Assembly: GCF_020176715.1 (NCBI RefSeq)
Contig: NZ_JAIVMF010000008.1
Location: 1 to 64,000 of the forward strand
Direction of reading: 5' to 3'
Length of the DNA: 64,000 bases
DNA from: Stappia stellulata
GTDB taxonomy: Bacteria; Pseudomonadota; Alphaproteobacteria; Rhizobiales; Stappiaceae
In this document: positions 43,481 through 51,885 of the stretch, one piece after another
How the letters are laid out: every line of letters begins with the position of its first letter
How positions within the stretch are numbered: position 1 is the stretch's first letter
The notes under the pieces: model-generated
Told to the model about the DNA's origin: nothing
Databases searched by the model: none
Seen by the model: only the letters and a program-made list of their open reading frames with translations
Position numbers and translations under genes: made by a program

Positions 43481-44038
43481 GTGAACGTCGCTATCTCTCC
43501 AGGGGCTCATCCGGCCCTTGTTTTGAATGCGGACTACCGGCCACTTGCCTATTATCCGCTGTCGCTCTGGGGGTGGCAGGACGCGGTGAAAGCCGTGTTT
43601 CTCGATCGGGTGAACATTGTCTCCGAATATGATGTCATCGTTCGAAGTCCGAGCAGCGAATTCCGGCTTCCCAGCGTCGTCTCCCTGAAAAGCTACATCA
43701 AACCAAACCGCTATCCCGCCTTTACCCGTTTCAATGTTTTCCTGCGCGACCGGTTCCAGTGCCAGTATTGCGGCGCCCGAGAGGAACTGACCTTCGACCA
43801 TCTCGTGCCCCGGTCGAGCGGTGGCCAGACCACCTGGCAGAATGTGATAACCGCCTGCTCGCCCTGCAATCTGCGCAAGGCCAACAAGTCCTGCGAGGAC
43901 ATCGGCATGTGGCCGTTTCACATGCCGTTCGCGCCGAGCGTGCAGGACCTGCACAACAACGGCCGGCAGTTTCCGCCGAACTATCTCCACGACAGTTGGC
44001 TCGACTTTCTCTACTGGGACACCGAACTGGAACCGTGA
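43481..44038 (+). CDS. HNH endonuclease domain protein
   Basis: 185-aa protein with an HNH fold stabilised by two CxxC knuckles: FQCQYCG, then LTFDHLVPRSSGG (catalytic His pair region), WQNVITAC and CSPCNLRKANK. It is widespread in rhizobia as a chromosomal single-copy gene, unlinked to restriction or phage genes; the biological target is unknown. The frame opens at 43418, but GTG 43481 is preferred because GAGGAGCG precedes it and related proteins start at the VAISPGAHPALVLNADYRPL block. Confidence 0.85.
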   Translation: MNVAISPGAHPALVLNADYRPLAYYPLSLWGWQDAVKAVFLDRVNIVSEYDVIVRSPSSEFRLPSVVSLKSYIKPNRYPAFTRFNVFLRDRFQCQYCGAREELTFDHLVPRSSGGQTTWQNVITACSPCNLRKANKSCEDIGMWPFHMPFAPSVQDLHNNGRQFPPNYLHDSWLDFLYWDTELEP

Positions 44039-44199
44039 GCGACAATCCGTCCGGGTTTCGCAGGTCGGGTTAACGGTCCGTTTATCCTGTGGGCAGATAC
44101 CCCGCTGCCTGCACGGCCGCGTTAACCGGGCCAAAGCCTTTTCTCGCGCAATCTTGTCGCAAAAGGACGTCGAACGACGGCGCCGCTGGAGTGCGTGAG

Positions 44200-45585
44200 A
44201 TGACAGGCTGGAAGTTCAACGCGAAAACCGCGCGGTTGCGTGCCTTTGCAGAGGATCGTGCGGGCGCGATCCTGCCGCTTTTCGCCATGGTGCTGGTCTT
44301 CGTGATCGTGGCCGCCGGGGCCGGGATCGATTTCGCCCGCGCCGTCAACCAGCGCCAGTCTCTGGCGCGCGGCCTCGACGCGGCGATGCTGGCTGTCGCC
44401 CGCGAATTGTCGATCCGCAACATGTCGGAAGGCGAGATCCGGACCTTTCTCGACGAGAATTACGCCGCCTATTTCGGCGCGAACGGTGAGGGTTCCAGTG
44501 TCGCCGGCGCCACCGTGACGATCGAGGAGCCGCAGATCAACACGCAGACCCGCCAGATCGCGGTGGCGGCAAGCGCCAGCGTCCCGACCTTTTTCATCGG
44601 ATTGGGGGGCCTTGGGCCGGAAAAGCTCGACGTGTCCGTCAATGCGCAGGCGGTCTATCCCAAGAGCGTGGAGGCGGCGCTGGTGCTCGATGTGACCGGA
44701 TCGATGGGCGGCTCCAAGATCCGGGCGCTGCGCGATGCGGCGGCTGCCTTCGTCAACACGCTGGTGCCGCCGGATTCCGCCGACGCCAACGAAAAGGTCC
44801 GCATCGCCGTCATTCCCTATGCCTCGGGGGTGAATATCGGCTCCACGCGGGCAACCAAGGCGACCGGTGGATGGAATAGATCGCGCAGGTCATTCGAGTA
44901 TTGCGTGACCGAGCGCGGCGGCGCGCAGGCCTATACGGATGACAGCTATACAACGGCGGTTGTTGGACCCGGTACCGTTCGCAGCGGCAACAAGCGCGGC
45001 TACTACAAGAGCGGCAACAGGGTTCGCAGCAGTTCCGGATTTGTGTGCCCAAACGCGAAGCTCGTTCCGCTGACGCTCGACCCGGGGTCGTCCTCGAAAA
45101 GCGGGACGCCTCTTCACACGATCGCAAACCTGAATGCGTCGGGAAACACTGCCGGCCAGACCGGCGTTGCCTGGGGGTGGTACACGCTCTCCAGCCGCTG
45201 GTCGGGACTTTGGCCGAACGAAAGCCGTCCGGCGCCTGAATCCGACGAGCGCGTGTTGAAATACATGCTCCTGATGACGGACGGCGAATTCAACACCTAC
45301 TTCCAGCCCGCGCGCGTTCGCGGCGTGGACTATGACTGGCTGGCACATACGGGCGGGTCGGAATCCACCAATCGCGCGATCCGCTTGTGTGAGGAAGCAA
45401 AGGACAGCGGCATCAAGATCATCACCGTGGGCTTCCAGATCGGCGGCAATTCGAATGCCAAGAAGGTCATGGAAAAGTGTGCCTCGACGCCGTCGGACTA
45501 TTATCTCGCCGATGACGACGACGAGCTGATCGAGCGTTTTTCGGCCATCGCCAACCAGATCAAGACGACCTATCTGGCGCGCTGA
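44200..45585 (+). CDS. TadE/G-like pilus-assembly protein with a VWA domain
   Basis: 461-aa protein. A basic N-terminus, then a TadE/TadG-type membrane helix (about 22-45, GAILPLFAMVLVFVIVAAGAG) anchors a large extracytoplasmic region. A von Willebrand A domain begins near residue 160: VLDVTGSMGGSK supplies the DxTGS metal-ion (MIDAS) residues and LMTDGEFN a later one. Two Cys pairs (EYCVTE/GFVCPN and IRLCEEA/EKCAST) suggest periplasmic disulfides. Such proteins accompany Flp/Tad pilus systems, but no other tad genes are near, so it is an orphan copy. ATG 44200 is just upstream of the helix. Confidence 0.85.
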   Translation: MTGWKFNAKTARLRAFAEDRAGAILPLFAMVLVFVIVAAGAGIDFARAVNQRQSLARGLDAAMLAVARELSIRNMSEGEIRTFLDENYAAYFGANGEGSSVAGATVTIEEPQINTQTRQIAVAASASVPTFFIGLGGLGPEKLDVSVNAQAVYPKSVEAALVLDVTGSMGGSKIRALRDAAAAFVNTLVPPDSADANEKVRIAVIPYASGVNIGSTRATKATGGWNRSRRSFEYCVTERGGAQAYTDDSYTTAVVGPGTVRSGNKRGYYKSGNRVRSSSGFVCPNAKLVPLTLDPGSSSKSGTPLHTIANLNASGNTAGQTGVAWGWYTLSSRWSGLWPNESRPAPESDERVLKYMLLMTDGEFNTYFQPARVRGVDYDWLAHTGGSESTNRAIRLCEEAKDSGIKIITVGFQIGGNSNAKKVMEKCASTPSDYYLADDDDELIERFSAIANQIKTTYLAR

Positions 45586-46000
45586 GCTTGCGCCGGCGAG
45601 CGTTGTTGTCTCTCGGTCTTCTGTCAGGAAAATTCCACCTCACCCGAAAAAAGCGGGTGTGTGGCGAAGCGGTGCACTGCCGTCCTGGTCTCAGGCCGTC
45701 ACCCCGGGCAAGGCGAAGCCGCGACCCGGGGCCTATTCGTTCCCAGAGCGGCGGCTATAGGAGTGCTGCGGCTGCGTGGCGGCCCTGTGGCGACTGGTGG
45801 AGCGCCTCGCCCCTGCCGGGGGTGCCAATGGATCCCCGCTCGGGGGCGGGGATGACGACTGCGAGGGAGACAGCGGCCCGCACAACAGCAGCGGCTTTGA
45901 AGGATGACCGGTCTTCAGCAATCTCTGCGATCATCTTCAGCGCCGGGGCCTTGCGGTCCCGGCGTTTGCTGTTCGGTTCGACTTGGTCCGTCAGCCGCCG
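45586..46000. repeat. Intergenic patch of palindromic repeats
   Basis: No supported gene. CACCCCGGGCAAGGCGAAGC followed by CGCGACCCGGGGCC (45700-45735) is nearly the same as the element at about 8450-8482 in the 245-bp array, and both continue with GGGCCTATT. A second palindrome, ATCCCCGC (45832-45839) with GCGGGGAT (45846-45853), forms an 8-bp stem. These are extragenic palindromic repeats lying between the convergent VWA and acs genes, where they may also terminate transcription. Confidence 0.8.
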
Positions 46001-47941
46001 TCAGGACGGGCGGTTCTGACGGTTCTCGATCAGGTCGTCGACCACGGCGGGGTCGGCGAGCGTCGAGGTGTCGCCCAGGTTCTCGAAGCTGTCCTCGGCG
46101 ATCTTGCGCAGGATGCGGCGCATGATCTTGCCCGAGCGGGTCTTGGGCAGGCCCGGTGCGAACTGGATGAGGTCCGGCGAGGCGATCGGGCCGATTTCAT
46201 TGCGCACCCAGGTGCGCAGTTCCTTGGCAAGCTCCTCGCTCGGCTCCTCGCCGGCCATCAGCGTCACATAGACGTAGATGCCCTGGCCCTTGAGATCATG
46301 CGGATAGCCGACCACGGCGGCCTCGGAGACCTTGGGATGGGCGACGAGCGCGGATTCGACTTCCGCCGTGCCCATGCGGTGGCCCGAGACGTTGATCACG
46401 TCGTCGACACGGCCGGTGATCCAGTAGTAGCCGTCCGCGTCGCGGCGGCAGCCGTCACCGGTGAAATACATCCCCTTGTAGGCGGAGAAATAGGTCTGCA
46501 CGAAGCGCTCGTGGTCGCCGTAGACCGTGCGCATCTGGCCCGGCCAGCTGTCGAGCAGCACCAGGTTTCCTTCCGTGGCGCCCTCCAGGATCTTGCCTTC
46601 CGCGTCGACCAGCGCCGGCTGGACGCCGAAGAAGGGCCGCGTCGCGGAGCCCGGCTTGAGGTCGGTGGCGCCGGGAAGCGGCGTGATCAGGATGCCGCCG
46701 GTTTCCGTCTGCCACCATGTGTCGACGATGGGGCAGCGGCCCTCGCCGACGATGTCGTAATACCACTGCCAGGCTTCCGGATTGATCGGCTCGCCGACCG
46801 ATCCGAGAATGCGAAGCGACTTGCGCGAGGTCTTGGTGACATGGTCCGGACCCGCGCCCATCAGCGAGCGGATCGCGGTCGGCGCGGTGTAGAAGATCGA
46901 CACCTTGTGCTTGTCGACCACCTCCCAGAACCGGGCCGGCGAGGGATAGGTCGGCACGCCCTCGAACATCAGCGTGGTCGCGCCATTAGCGAGCGGGCCG
47001 TAGACGATGTAGGAGTGACCGGTCACCCAGCCCACATCCGCCGTGCACCAGTAGACGTCGTCGTCCTTGCAGTCGAAGACATATTGATGCGTCATCGAGG
47101 CATAGACGAGATAGCCGCCGGAGGTGTGCAGCACGCCCTTGGGCTGGCCCGTGGAGCCTGAGGTGTAGAGGATGAACAGCGGATCTTCCGCGTTCATTTC
47201 CACCGGCGCGCAATGGTCGGAGACCCGGTCGGCTTCCTCGTGGTACCAGACGTCGCGGCCGTCCTTCATCGAGACGTTGCCGCCGGTACGCTTGACGACG
47301 ATGACCTTGTCGACGTCGAGGCCCTCGACCGCCTTGTCGACATTGGCCTTGAGCGCCACCTTGCGGCCGCCGCGCAGGCCTTCGTCGGCGGTGATCACCA
47401 CCTTGCTGTCGCAGCCGGTGATGCGCTGGGCGAGGCTGTCGGGCGAGAAGCCGCCGAAGACGATGGAATGCACCGCGCCGACGCGGGCGCAGGCGAGCAT
47501 CGCATAGGCTGCTTCCGGGATCATCGGCAGATAGAGGGTGACGCGGTCGCCCTTCTTCACGCCCATGGCATGCAGCACATTGGCGAATTTGTTCACCTCG
47601 TGATGCAGTTCCTTGTAGGTGATGATCTTGTGTTCGGACGGATCGTCGCCTTCCCAGATGATCGCCGGCTTGTCGCCGCGCGTCGCCACATGGCGGTCGA
47701 CGCAGTTGGCGGAGACGTTGAGCGTGCCGTCCTCGAACCATTTGATCGACACGTTGTGCGGATCGTAGGAGGTGTTCTTGACCTTGGAGTAGGGCTTGAT
47801 CCAGTCGATGCGCTTGCCGTGCTCGGCCCAGAAGCCCTCCGGATCGCTCACCGAGGCCTTGTACATTTCCTGGTACTTGGCGTTGTCGACAAGCGCCGTG
47901 GCGGCGATGTCCGCCGGAACCGGATAGAGATTTTCGGACAT
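46001..47941 (-). CDS. acs: Acetyl-CoA synthetase
   Basis: 646-aa AMP-forming ligase converting acetate, ATP and CoA to acetyl-CoA. It starts with MSENLYPVP and shows [21 protein letters not shown] (P-loop), [39 protein letters not shown], and the regulatory/catalytic Lys in [14 protein letters not shown], the usual site of reversible acetylation. ATG 47941 is preferred over the longer frame to 47974. It is functionally linked to the ActP/DUF4212 acetate symporter about 15 kb away but is not in the same operon. Confidence 0.98.
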   Translation of the reverse strand: MSENLYPVPADIAATALVDNAKYQEMYKASVSDPEGFWAEHGKRIDWIKPYSKVKNTSYDPHNVSIKWFEDGTLNVSANCVDRHVATRGDKPAIIWEGDDPSEHKIITYKELHHEVNKFANVLHAMGVKKGDRVTLYLPMIPEAAYAMLACARVGAVHSIVFGGFSPDSLAQRITGCDSKVVITADEGLRGGRKVALKANVDKAVEGLDVDKVIVVKRTGGNVSMKDGRDVWYHEEADRVSDHCAPVEMNAEDPLFILYTSGSTGQPKGVLHTSGGYLVYASMTHQYVFDCKDDDVYWCTADVGWVTGHSYIVYGPLANGATTLMFEGVPTYPSPARFWEVVDKHKVSIFYTAPTAIRSLMGAGPDHVTKTSRKSLRILGSVGEPINPEAWQWYYDIVGEGRCPIVDTWWQTETGGILITPLPGATDLKPGSATRPFFGVQPALVDAEGKILEGATEGNLVLLDSWPGQMRTVYGDHERFVQTYFSAYKGMYFTGDGCRRDADGYYWITGRVDDVINVSGHRMGTAEVESALVAHPKVSEAAVVGYPHDLKGQGIYVYVTLMAGEEPSEELAKELRTWVRNEIGPIASPDLIQFAPGLPKTRSGKIMRRILRKIAEDSFENLGDTSTLADPAVVDDLIENRQNRPS

Positions 47942-48111
47942 ACGGACCCTCCCAAAATGACATTTGTCCCGCACTTGCGCACATGCGGTGCTTGCGAATG
48001 CCGCGCATTATGGGGATGAGGGGCCGGGCCGTCCACTGGGCTGCAGTCGTTCTTTCGTAGGCTCGGGAGGAACCCGTAAGCCTTTGGAACGAAAAGCGCG
48101 GAAAACCGGGT

Positions 48112-48510
48112 TCAGCCGATGGCGCCGATCACCGCACCCTGGACGAGGAGAACCGCCAGCCAGTGGCCCCCGTCGATCAGGGTCAGCGACCAGGGCTGCC
48201 CCTGAAAGCGGTGATTGACGATCAGGCTGGTGGCGATCAGTCCAACCCAGACGAGGCTTGCCGACAGCAGGCCGTTGGCGACCGTCACCGGACCGGCGTG
48301 ATAGATCAGGCCGGCGAAGACGAAGGCCATCAGCAGCTGACAGAGAAAGGTGCCGGCGAAGAGCAGCGCTGAGGGGCGCGTCTGCTCCTTGGTCAGCCCG
48401 GCCGCGCGCATCCACAGCTTGCCGAGCACCCCGTACCAGGCCGCGCCGGCGACGAAGGAGGCGACGCCCGCAGCAAGCACCGCCAGCAGGTTGATCCCGT
48501 CGAACATCAT
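48112..48510 (-). CDS. DUF1761 domain-containing membrane protein
   Basis: 132-aa inner-membrane protein with four hydrophobic helices. The DUF1761 signature is INLLAVLAAGVASFVAGAAWYGVLGKLWM. Function unknown. The start is ATG 48510 (or 48507), preceded by GGGGAGA. The same frame stays open upstream through the entire 57-bp repeat array to 48966, but the family begins exactly at this Met, so the extension is probably not translated. Confidence 0.85.
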   Translation of the reverse strand: MMFDGINLLAVLAAGVASFVAGAAWYGVLGKLWMRAAGLTKEQTRPSALLFAGTFLCQLLMAFVFAGLIYHAGPVTVANGLLSASLVWVGLIATSLIVNHRFQGQPWSLTLIDGGHWLAVLLVQGAVIGAIG

Positions 48511-48611
48511 GGCGCGTCTCCCCTCGCTCATCCGTGTGCAACCTATAGCGCAAACCGCCCGCCGGGGAAGGTCGCAGTCAGCCTCAGCCCGCCATTTCCC
48601 GTTGGACAAGG

Positions 48612-48968
48612 CCGCCGGGTGCAAGCATGCCCGCGCGGTCTCAGCCGGCGGCTTCGATTTTTCGCAGTCCGCCGCGCGCAAGCATGCCCGCGCGGTCTCA
48701 GCCGGCGGCTTCGGTTTTTCGTAGTCCGCCGCGTGCAAGCATGCCCGTGCGGCCTCAGCCGGCGGTTTCGGTTTTTTGCAGTCCGCCGGGTGCAAGCATG
48801 CCCGCGCGGTCTCAGCCGGTGGTTTCGGTTTTTCGCAGTCCACCGGGTGCAAGCATGCCCGCGCGGTCTCAGCCGGCGGCTTCGGTTTTTCGCAGTCCGC
48901 CGGGTGCAAGCATGCCCGCGCGGTCTCAGCCGGTGGCTTTGGTTTTTTGCAGTCCGCCGCGCGCAAGC
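48612..48968. repeat. 57-bp tandem repeat array at the 3' end of ureG
   Basis: The marker GCAAGCATGC recurs at 48621, 48678, 48735, 48792, 48849 and 48906, each exactly 57 bases apart, and a partial unit starts at 48963. Units differ by only a few bases. On the minus strand each unit contains a copy of the last codons and stop of ureG (AAACC-AAG-CC-CCGGCTGA), so the array appears to be an amplified ureG 3' tail. 57 is 19 codons, so frames stay open across the array on both strands. It separates ureG from the DUF1761 gene. Confidence 0.95.
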
Positions 48969-49558
48969 AGGAAAGCCAGCACCGCGTCGACGCCGCTGCC
49001 GGTCTTGACGTTGGTGAAGACGAAGGGACGCTCGCGGCGCATCATGCGGGCATCGCGGTCCATCACCTCGAGCGAGGCGCCGACCAGCGGCGCGAGATCG
49101 GTCTTGTTGATGACCAGAAGGTCGGAGCGGGTGATGCCGGGGCCGCCTTTTCGCGGGATCTTGTCGCCGGCGGAGACGTCGATCACGTAGATCGTCAGAT
49201 CCGCAAGCTCGGGCGAGAAGGTCGCGGAGAGATTGTCGCCGCCGGATTCAATCAGGATCAGGTCGAGCGCGGGAAAGGCCGCTTCCAGATCGGCGACCGC
49301 GGCGAGGTTGATCGAGGCATCCTCGCGGATCGCGGTGTGCGGGCAGCCGCCGGTCTCGACGCCGCGGATGCGGGCGGCGTCGAGCGCGCCGGAACGGGTC
49401 AGGAACTCCGCGTCTTCCTTGGTGTAAATGTCGTTGGTGATCGCCGCGATCTCGAAATCGTCGCGCAGCAGCTTGCACAGCGCATCCATCAGCGCCGTCT
49501 TGCCAGAGCCGACGGGGCCGCCGATGCCGACGCGCAAGGGTCCGTTCGGGGATGTCAT
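48926..49558 (-). CDS. ureG: Urease accessory GTPase UreG
   Basis: 210-aa SIMIBI-class GTPase that powers nickel insertion into urease with UreD, UreF and UreE. Motifs are [11 protein letters not shown] (P-loop), [13 protein letters not shown] (nickel-binding CPH), [17 protein letters not shown], and the guanine-specificity NKTDLAP. The last dozen codons ([14 protein letters not shown]) lie inside the first unit of the 57-bp array, so the C-terminus is slightly extended and repeat-derived. Its ATG sits immediately after the DUF3995 stop codon. Confidence 0.97.
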   Translation of the reverse strand: MTSPNGPLRVGIGGPVGSGKTALMDALCKLLRDDFEIAAITNDIYTKEDAEFLTRSGALDAARIRGVETGGCPHTAIREDASINLAAVADLEAAFPALDLILIESGGDNLSATFSPELADLTIYVIDVSAGDKIPRKGGPGITRSDLLVINKTDLAPLVGASLEVMDRDARMMRRERPFVFTNVKTGSGVDAVLAFLLARGGLQKTKATG

Positions 49559-49996
49559 CTAGAAACTCCAGATCACGAGAAGCGAAAACCCGCCGCCAAG
49601 AAGGAGGCAGAGCGGTGAAAAATATTTGCGGTCGAGGCCGCGAAACGGCTCTTCGGGGAAAACGCTGGCGAAGCGCTGTGTGAAGCCTGCAAGACCGCGC
49701 AGCAGAAACACGAGCGCGAAGGTTGCGGCGGCGAACAGGGCGAGCGTTGCGATCCGGTCAGGCAGGAGCGCCCGGTGGGTCAACAGCCATGGCAGCGCGG
49801 CGCCTGCGAGAACGGCGCCGGCAACGGCGAAACAGGCGGCGGGCGCGGGCATGTGCGAAATGTCGCGCTCACCGACGACCGTTCTGGCAAGGCGGACCTC
49901 GTCCGCTATCGGCCACCATACCCGCAGCCCCCACAAGGCATGCAGCAGGGCGATGCCCAAAAGGATGACGGACAGGGCGACGGCAAGAATGCTCAT
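49559..49996 (-). CDS. DUF3995 membrane protein within the urease operon
   Basis: 145-aa inner-membrane protein with four helices; the family opening SVILLGIALLHALWGLRVWWP is clear. Function unknown. Its ATG overlaps the ureF stop (ATGA) and its stop abuts the ureG ATG, so it is fully integrated between ureF and ureG. A role in nickel or urea handling at the membrane is plausible from position only, as no HupE/UreJ-type nickel motif is seen. Confidence 0.82.
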   Translation of the reverse strand: MSILAVALSVILLGIALLHALWGLRVWWPIADEVRLARTVVGERDISHMPAPAACFAVAGAVLAGAALPWLLTHRALLPDRIATLALFAAATFALVFLLRGLAGFTQRFASVFPEEPFRGLDRKYFSPLCLLLGGGFSLLVIWSF

Positions 49997-50724
49997 GAGC
50001 GAAACAGCCGCGTGTACTGGGTTTCGTGGTTCATCGAGGCGATGTCGGCGAGAAAAGCGCAGCCGCCGATGTCGTCGAGTCCGCTGTCCAGCGCGCCTTC
50101 GGCTAGGGCGGCGATGGCCGGGCCGAGCGCCTGGATCACGCGCTGGCCGTCGGTCTGGCCAAGCGGCACCGCGCGCACGGCCGCCGACACCAGATTGGCG
50201 GTAAAGGCATGCAGATAGGCGCCGACCATCGGGGCGGCGGGCATCGCATGGGCGCTTGCGGCAAGCGCCACGGCGAGCGGATAGCTCCAGCCGCCGCGCG
50301 CGATCGCCTCGGGGGCGTCGGTCAGGTCGCGAAAGAGGAGCGCCGCCGCAGATCCGTTCGCCGGCTGCCAGGCATCGCGCACGGCCGCGATGAAGGCGCC
50401 GCCCTGGGCGCTTGCCTCCAGGAACCGTTCGGCGGAGGGCTGCAGGGCGAGCGAGAGTTCGAGCAGGTCAAGAAAGGCGCGTTTGTCGCCGGCGGTCGCG
50501 GCATCCATGGCACGGGCGAGCAGGATGGCATCCGAGCGACCGGCGCCATGGTGCAGGATATCCGCGAGCCAGGCCGTGAGGCTTGCCGCATCCGTCACGG
50601 TACCGTCCTCAACGGCCCATTCCAGCCCGTGGCTGTAGGTATAGGCACCGACCGGAAAGGCCGGCGACATCCACGCGAGCAGCGCATGCAGCGCGTCCGG
50701 CGACAGGGCGGCGTTAGTGGTCAT
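49993..50724 (-). CDS. ureF: Urease accessory protein UreF
   Basis: 243-aa all-helical accessory protein that bridges UreD and UreG and gates the GTPase. Family segments are LLAWMSPAFPVGAYTYSHGLE, GWSYPLAVALAASAH, YLHAFTANLVSAAVRAVPLGQTDGQR and the C-terminal DIASMNHETQYTRLFRS. ATG 50724 overlaps the 3' end of ureE by 11 bases. The longer open frame is antisense to nothing useful and reads the His-tail codons of ureE in another frame. Confidence 0.96.
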   Translation of the reverse strand: MTTNAALSPDALHALLAWMSPAFPVGAYTYSHGLEWAVEDGTVTDAASLTAWLADILHHGAGRSDAILLARAMDAATAGDKRAFLDLLELSLALQPSAERFLEASAQGGAFIAAVRDAWQPANGSAAALLFRDLTDAPEAIARGGWSYPLAVALAASAHAMPAAPMVGAYLHAFTANLVSAAVRAVPLGQTDGQRVIQALGPAIAALAEGALDSGLDDIGGCAFLADIASMNHETQYTRLFRS

Positions 50725-51241
50725 GAAGATGGGGATGCCCGTGCGCGTGCCCGTGGTCATGCGCGTGGTCGTGGCCGTGATCGTGGGAATGGTCATGGCC
50801 GCGCACCGTGCCGTGGCCATAGGCGCCGCCTTCCGGGTCGAAGGGTGCGCTCAAAACGCTCATGCGGCCGCCGAGGCGGGTCACGAGGTCCTCTATGACG
50901 TGATCGCGGCGGATGCGCAGCGCGCCGGGCACGAGCTGTGTCGGCAGGTGGCGGTTGCCCAGATGCCAGGCGATCCGGATGAGCGCGTCGGTCGTCTCCG
51001 CCTCGATCTCCACCAGCTCCTCGGCGGCGGCGAGGATCGCGACGATGCGCCCGTCCTCCAGCTTCAAGCCATCGCCATGGCGCAGCTGGACGGCCTTCGG
51101 CAGGTCGAGCAGCACCTGGGTTCCGCGCGCGCCATCAAGCACCGCGCGGCGCCGGTGGCGGTCTTCCCGGTCGAGCACGACGCTGTCGTCGGGCGCGCCC
51201 TCCCAGCTTCCGGCCGGCAGGATTTCGGTGACAGGGATCAT
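50714..51241 (-). CDS. ureE: Urease accessory protein UreE, His-rich nickel chaperone
   Basis: 175-aa metallochaperone delivering nickel to the urease apoprotein complex. An N-terminal peptide-binding domain (VLDREDRHRRRAVLDGA) is followed by the metal-binding domain with AWHLGNRHLPTQ (conserved His) and DHVIEDLVTRLGG. The last 30 residues are a poly-His/Asp/Gly tail, beginning GHDHSHDHGHDH, that can bind several nickel ions. The start overlaps the GST stop (ATGA), and the end overlaps ureF. Confidence 0.96.
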   Translation of the reverse strand: MIPVTEILPAGSWEGAPDDSVVLDREDRHRRRAVLDGARGTQVLLDLPKAVQLRHGDGLKLEDGRIVAILAAAEELVEIEAETTDALIRIAWHLGNRHLPTQLVPGALRIRRDHVIEDLVTRLGGRMSVLSAPFDPEGGAYGHGTVRGHDHSHDHGHDHAHDHGHAHGHPHLHDH

Positions 51242-51846
51242 GTTTCGGCATCCTTGCCGCGCAGAAGGGCGGCCTTGAAGGCCGGACGCGCCGTCACGCG
51301 GTCGAAATATCCGGCGACGGGTCCGCTCTCCGGCACGTCGAACTTGGCCGCCCGGGCCCAGCCGGCGGCATGGCCGAGCAGGATGTCGGGAACGGTGAAT
51401 GTCTCGCCCATGACAAAGGGCCCGTCGCCGATCGTGACCTCGAGCCGCTGCATTGCGGTTGCGAATTCCGCCGCGCAGACGCGCTTGATCTCCGGCACGC
51501 GCAGCTCTTCGGGGTGGATGAAGCTGTTCTTGGCCGCGGTCCACAGCGCGCCTTCCACCTCGTCGACGGTGAATTGCGTGACGGCGTCCTGATGCGCGCG
51601 CTCCGGCGTGCCGGCGGGATAGGTCAACGCGCCGTGCTTGTCGGCGAGATACTGGCAGATCGCGACGGAATCGGTGAGCACATGGTCCCCGTCCTTCAGC
51701 ACCGGCACCTTGCCGAGCGGATTGAGGGCGAGGACCTCCGGACTTTGCGGCATGGCCGGCACCAGCTCGTAGTCCTGGCCAAGCTCCTCGAGCGTCCACA
51801 TCACCCGCATCGCGCGTGTGCGCGGAAAGCCGATCACCGTGTACAT
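51238..51846 (-). CDS. Glutathione S-transferase family protein in the urease operon
   Basis: 202-aa protein with an N-terminal thioredoxin-like GSH domain (VIGFPRTRAMRVMWTLEELG, NPLGKVPVLKDGDHVLTDSVAICQYLAD, with the cis-Pro of KVPVL and the DS of the gamma-Glu site) and a C-terminal all-helical domain. It lies between ureC and ureE and overlaps the ureE start by 4 bases, so it is co-translated with the urease genes. The electrophilic substrate is unknown; a link to nickel or thiol homeostasis is speculation. Confidence 0.88.
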   Translation of the reverse strand: MYTVIGFPRTRAMRVMWTLEELGQDYELVPAMPQSPEVLALNPLGKVPVLKDGDHVLTDSVAICQYLADKHGALTYPAGTPERAHQDAVTQFTVDEVEGALWTAAKNSFIHPEELRVPEIKRVCAAEFATAMQRLEVTIGDGPFVMGETFTVPDILLGHAAGWARAAKFDVPESGPVAGYFDRVTARPAFKAALLRGKDAET

Positions 51847-51885
51847 GTCGTCTCCCTCCCGATCCCCGGTTGTGTCGCGCGGATC

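Noticed and set aside
48612-48968. CRISPR array or phage attachment repeats
   Set aside because: The 57-bp units abut each other with no spacers, and the unit is derived from the ureG tail.
48619-49618. Plus-strand frames through the 57-bp array and ureG
   Set aside because: Openness follows from a unit length divisible by three; frames are antisense to ureG and have no start signals.
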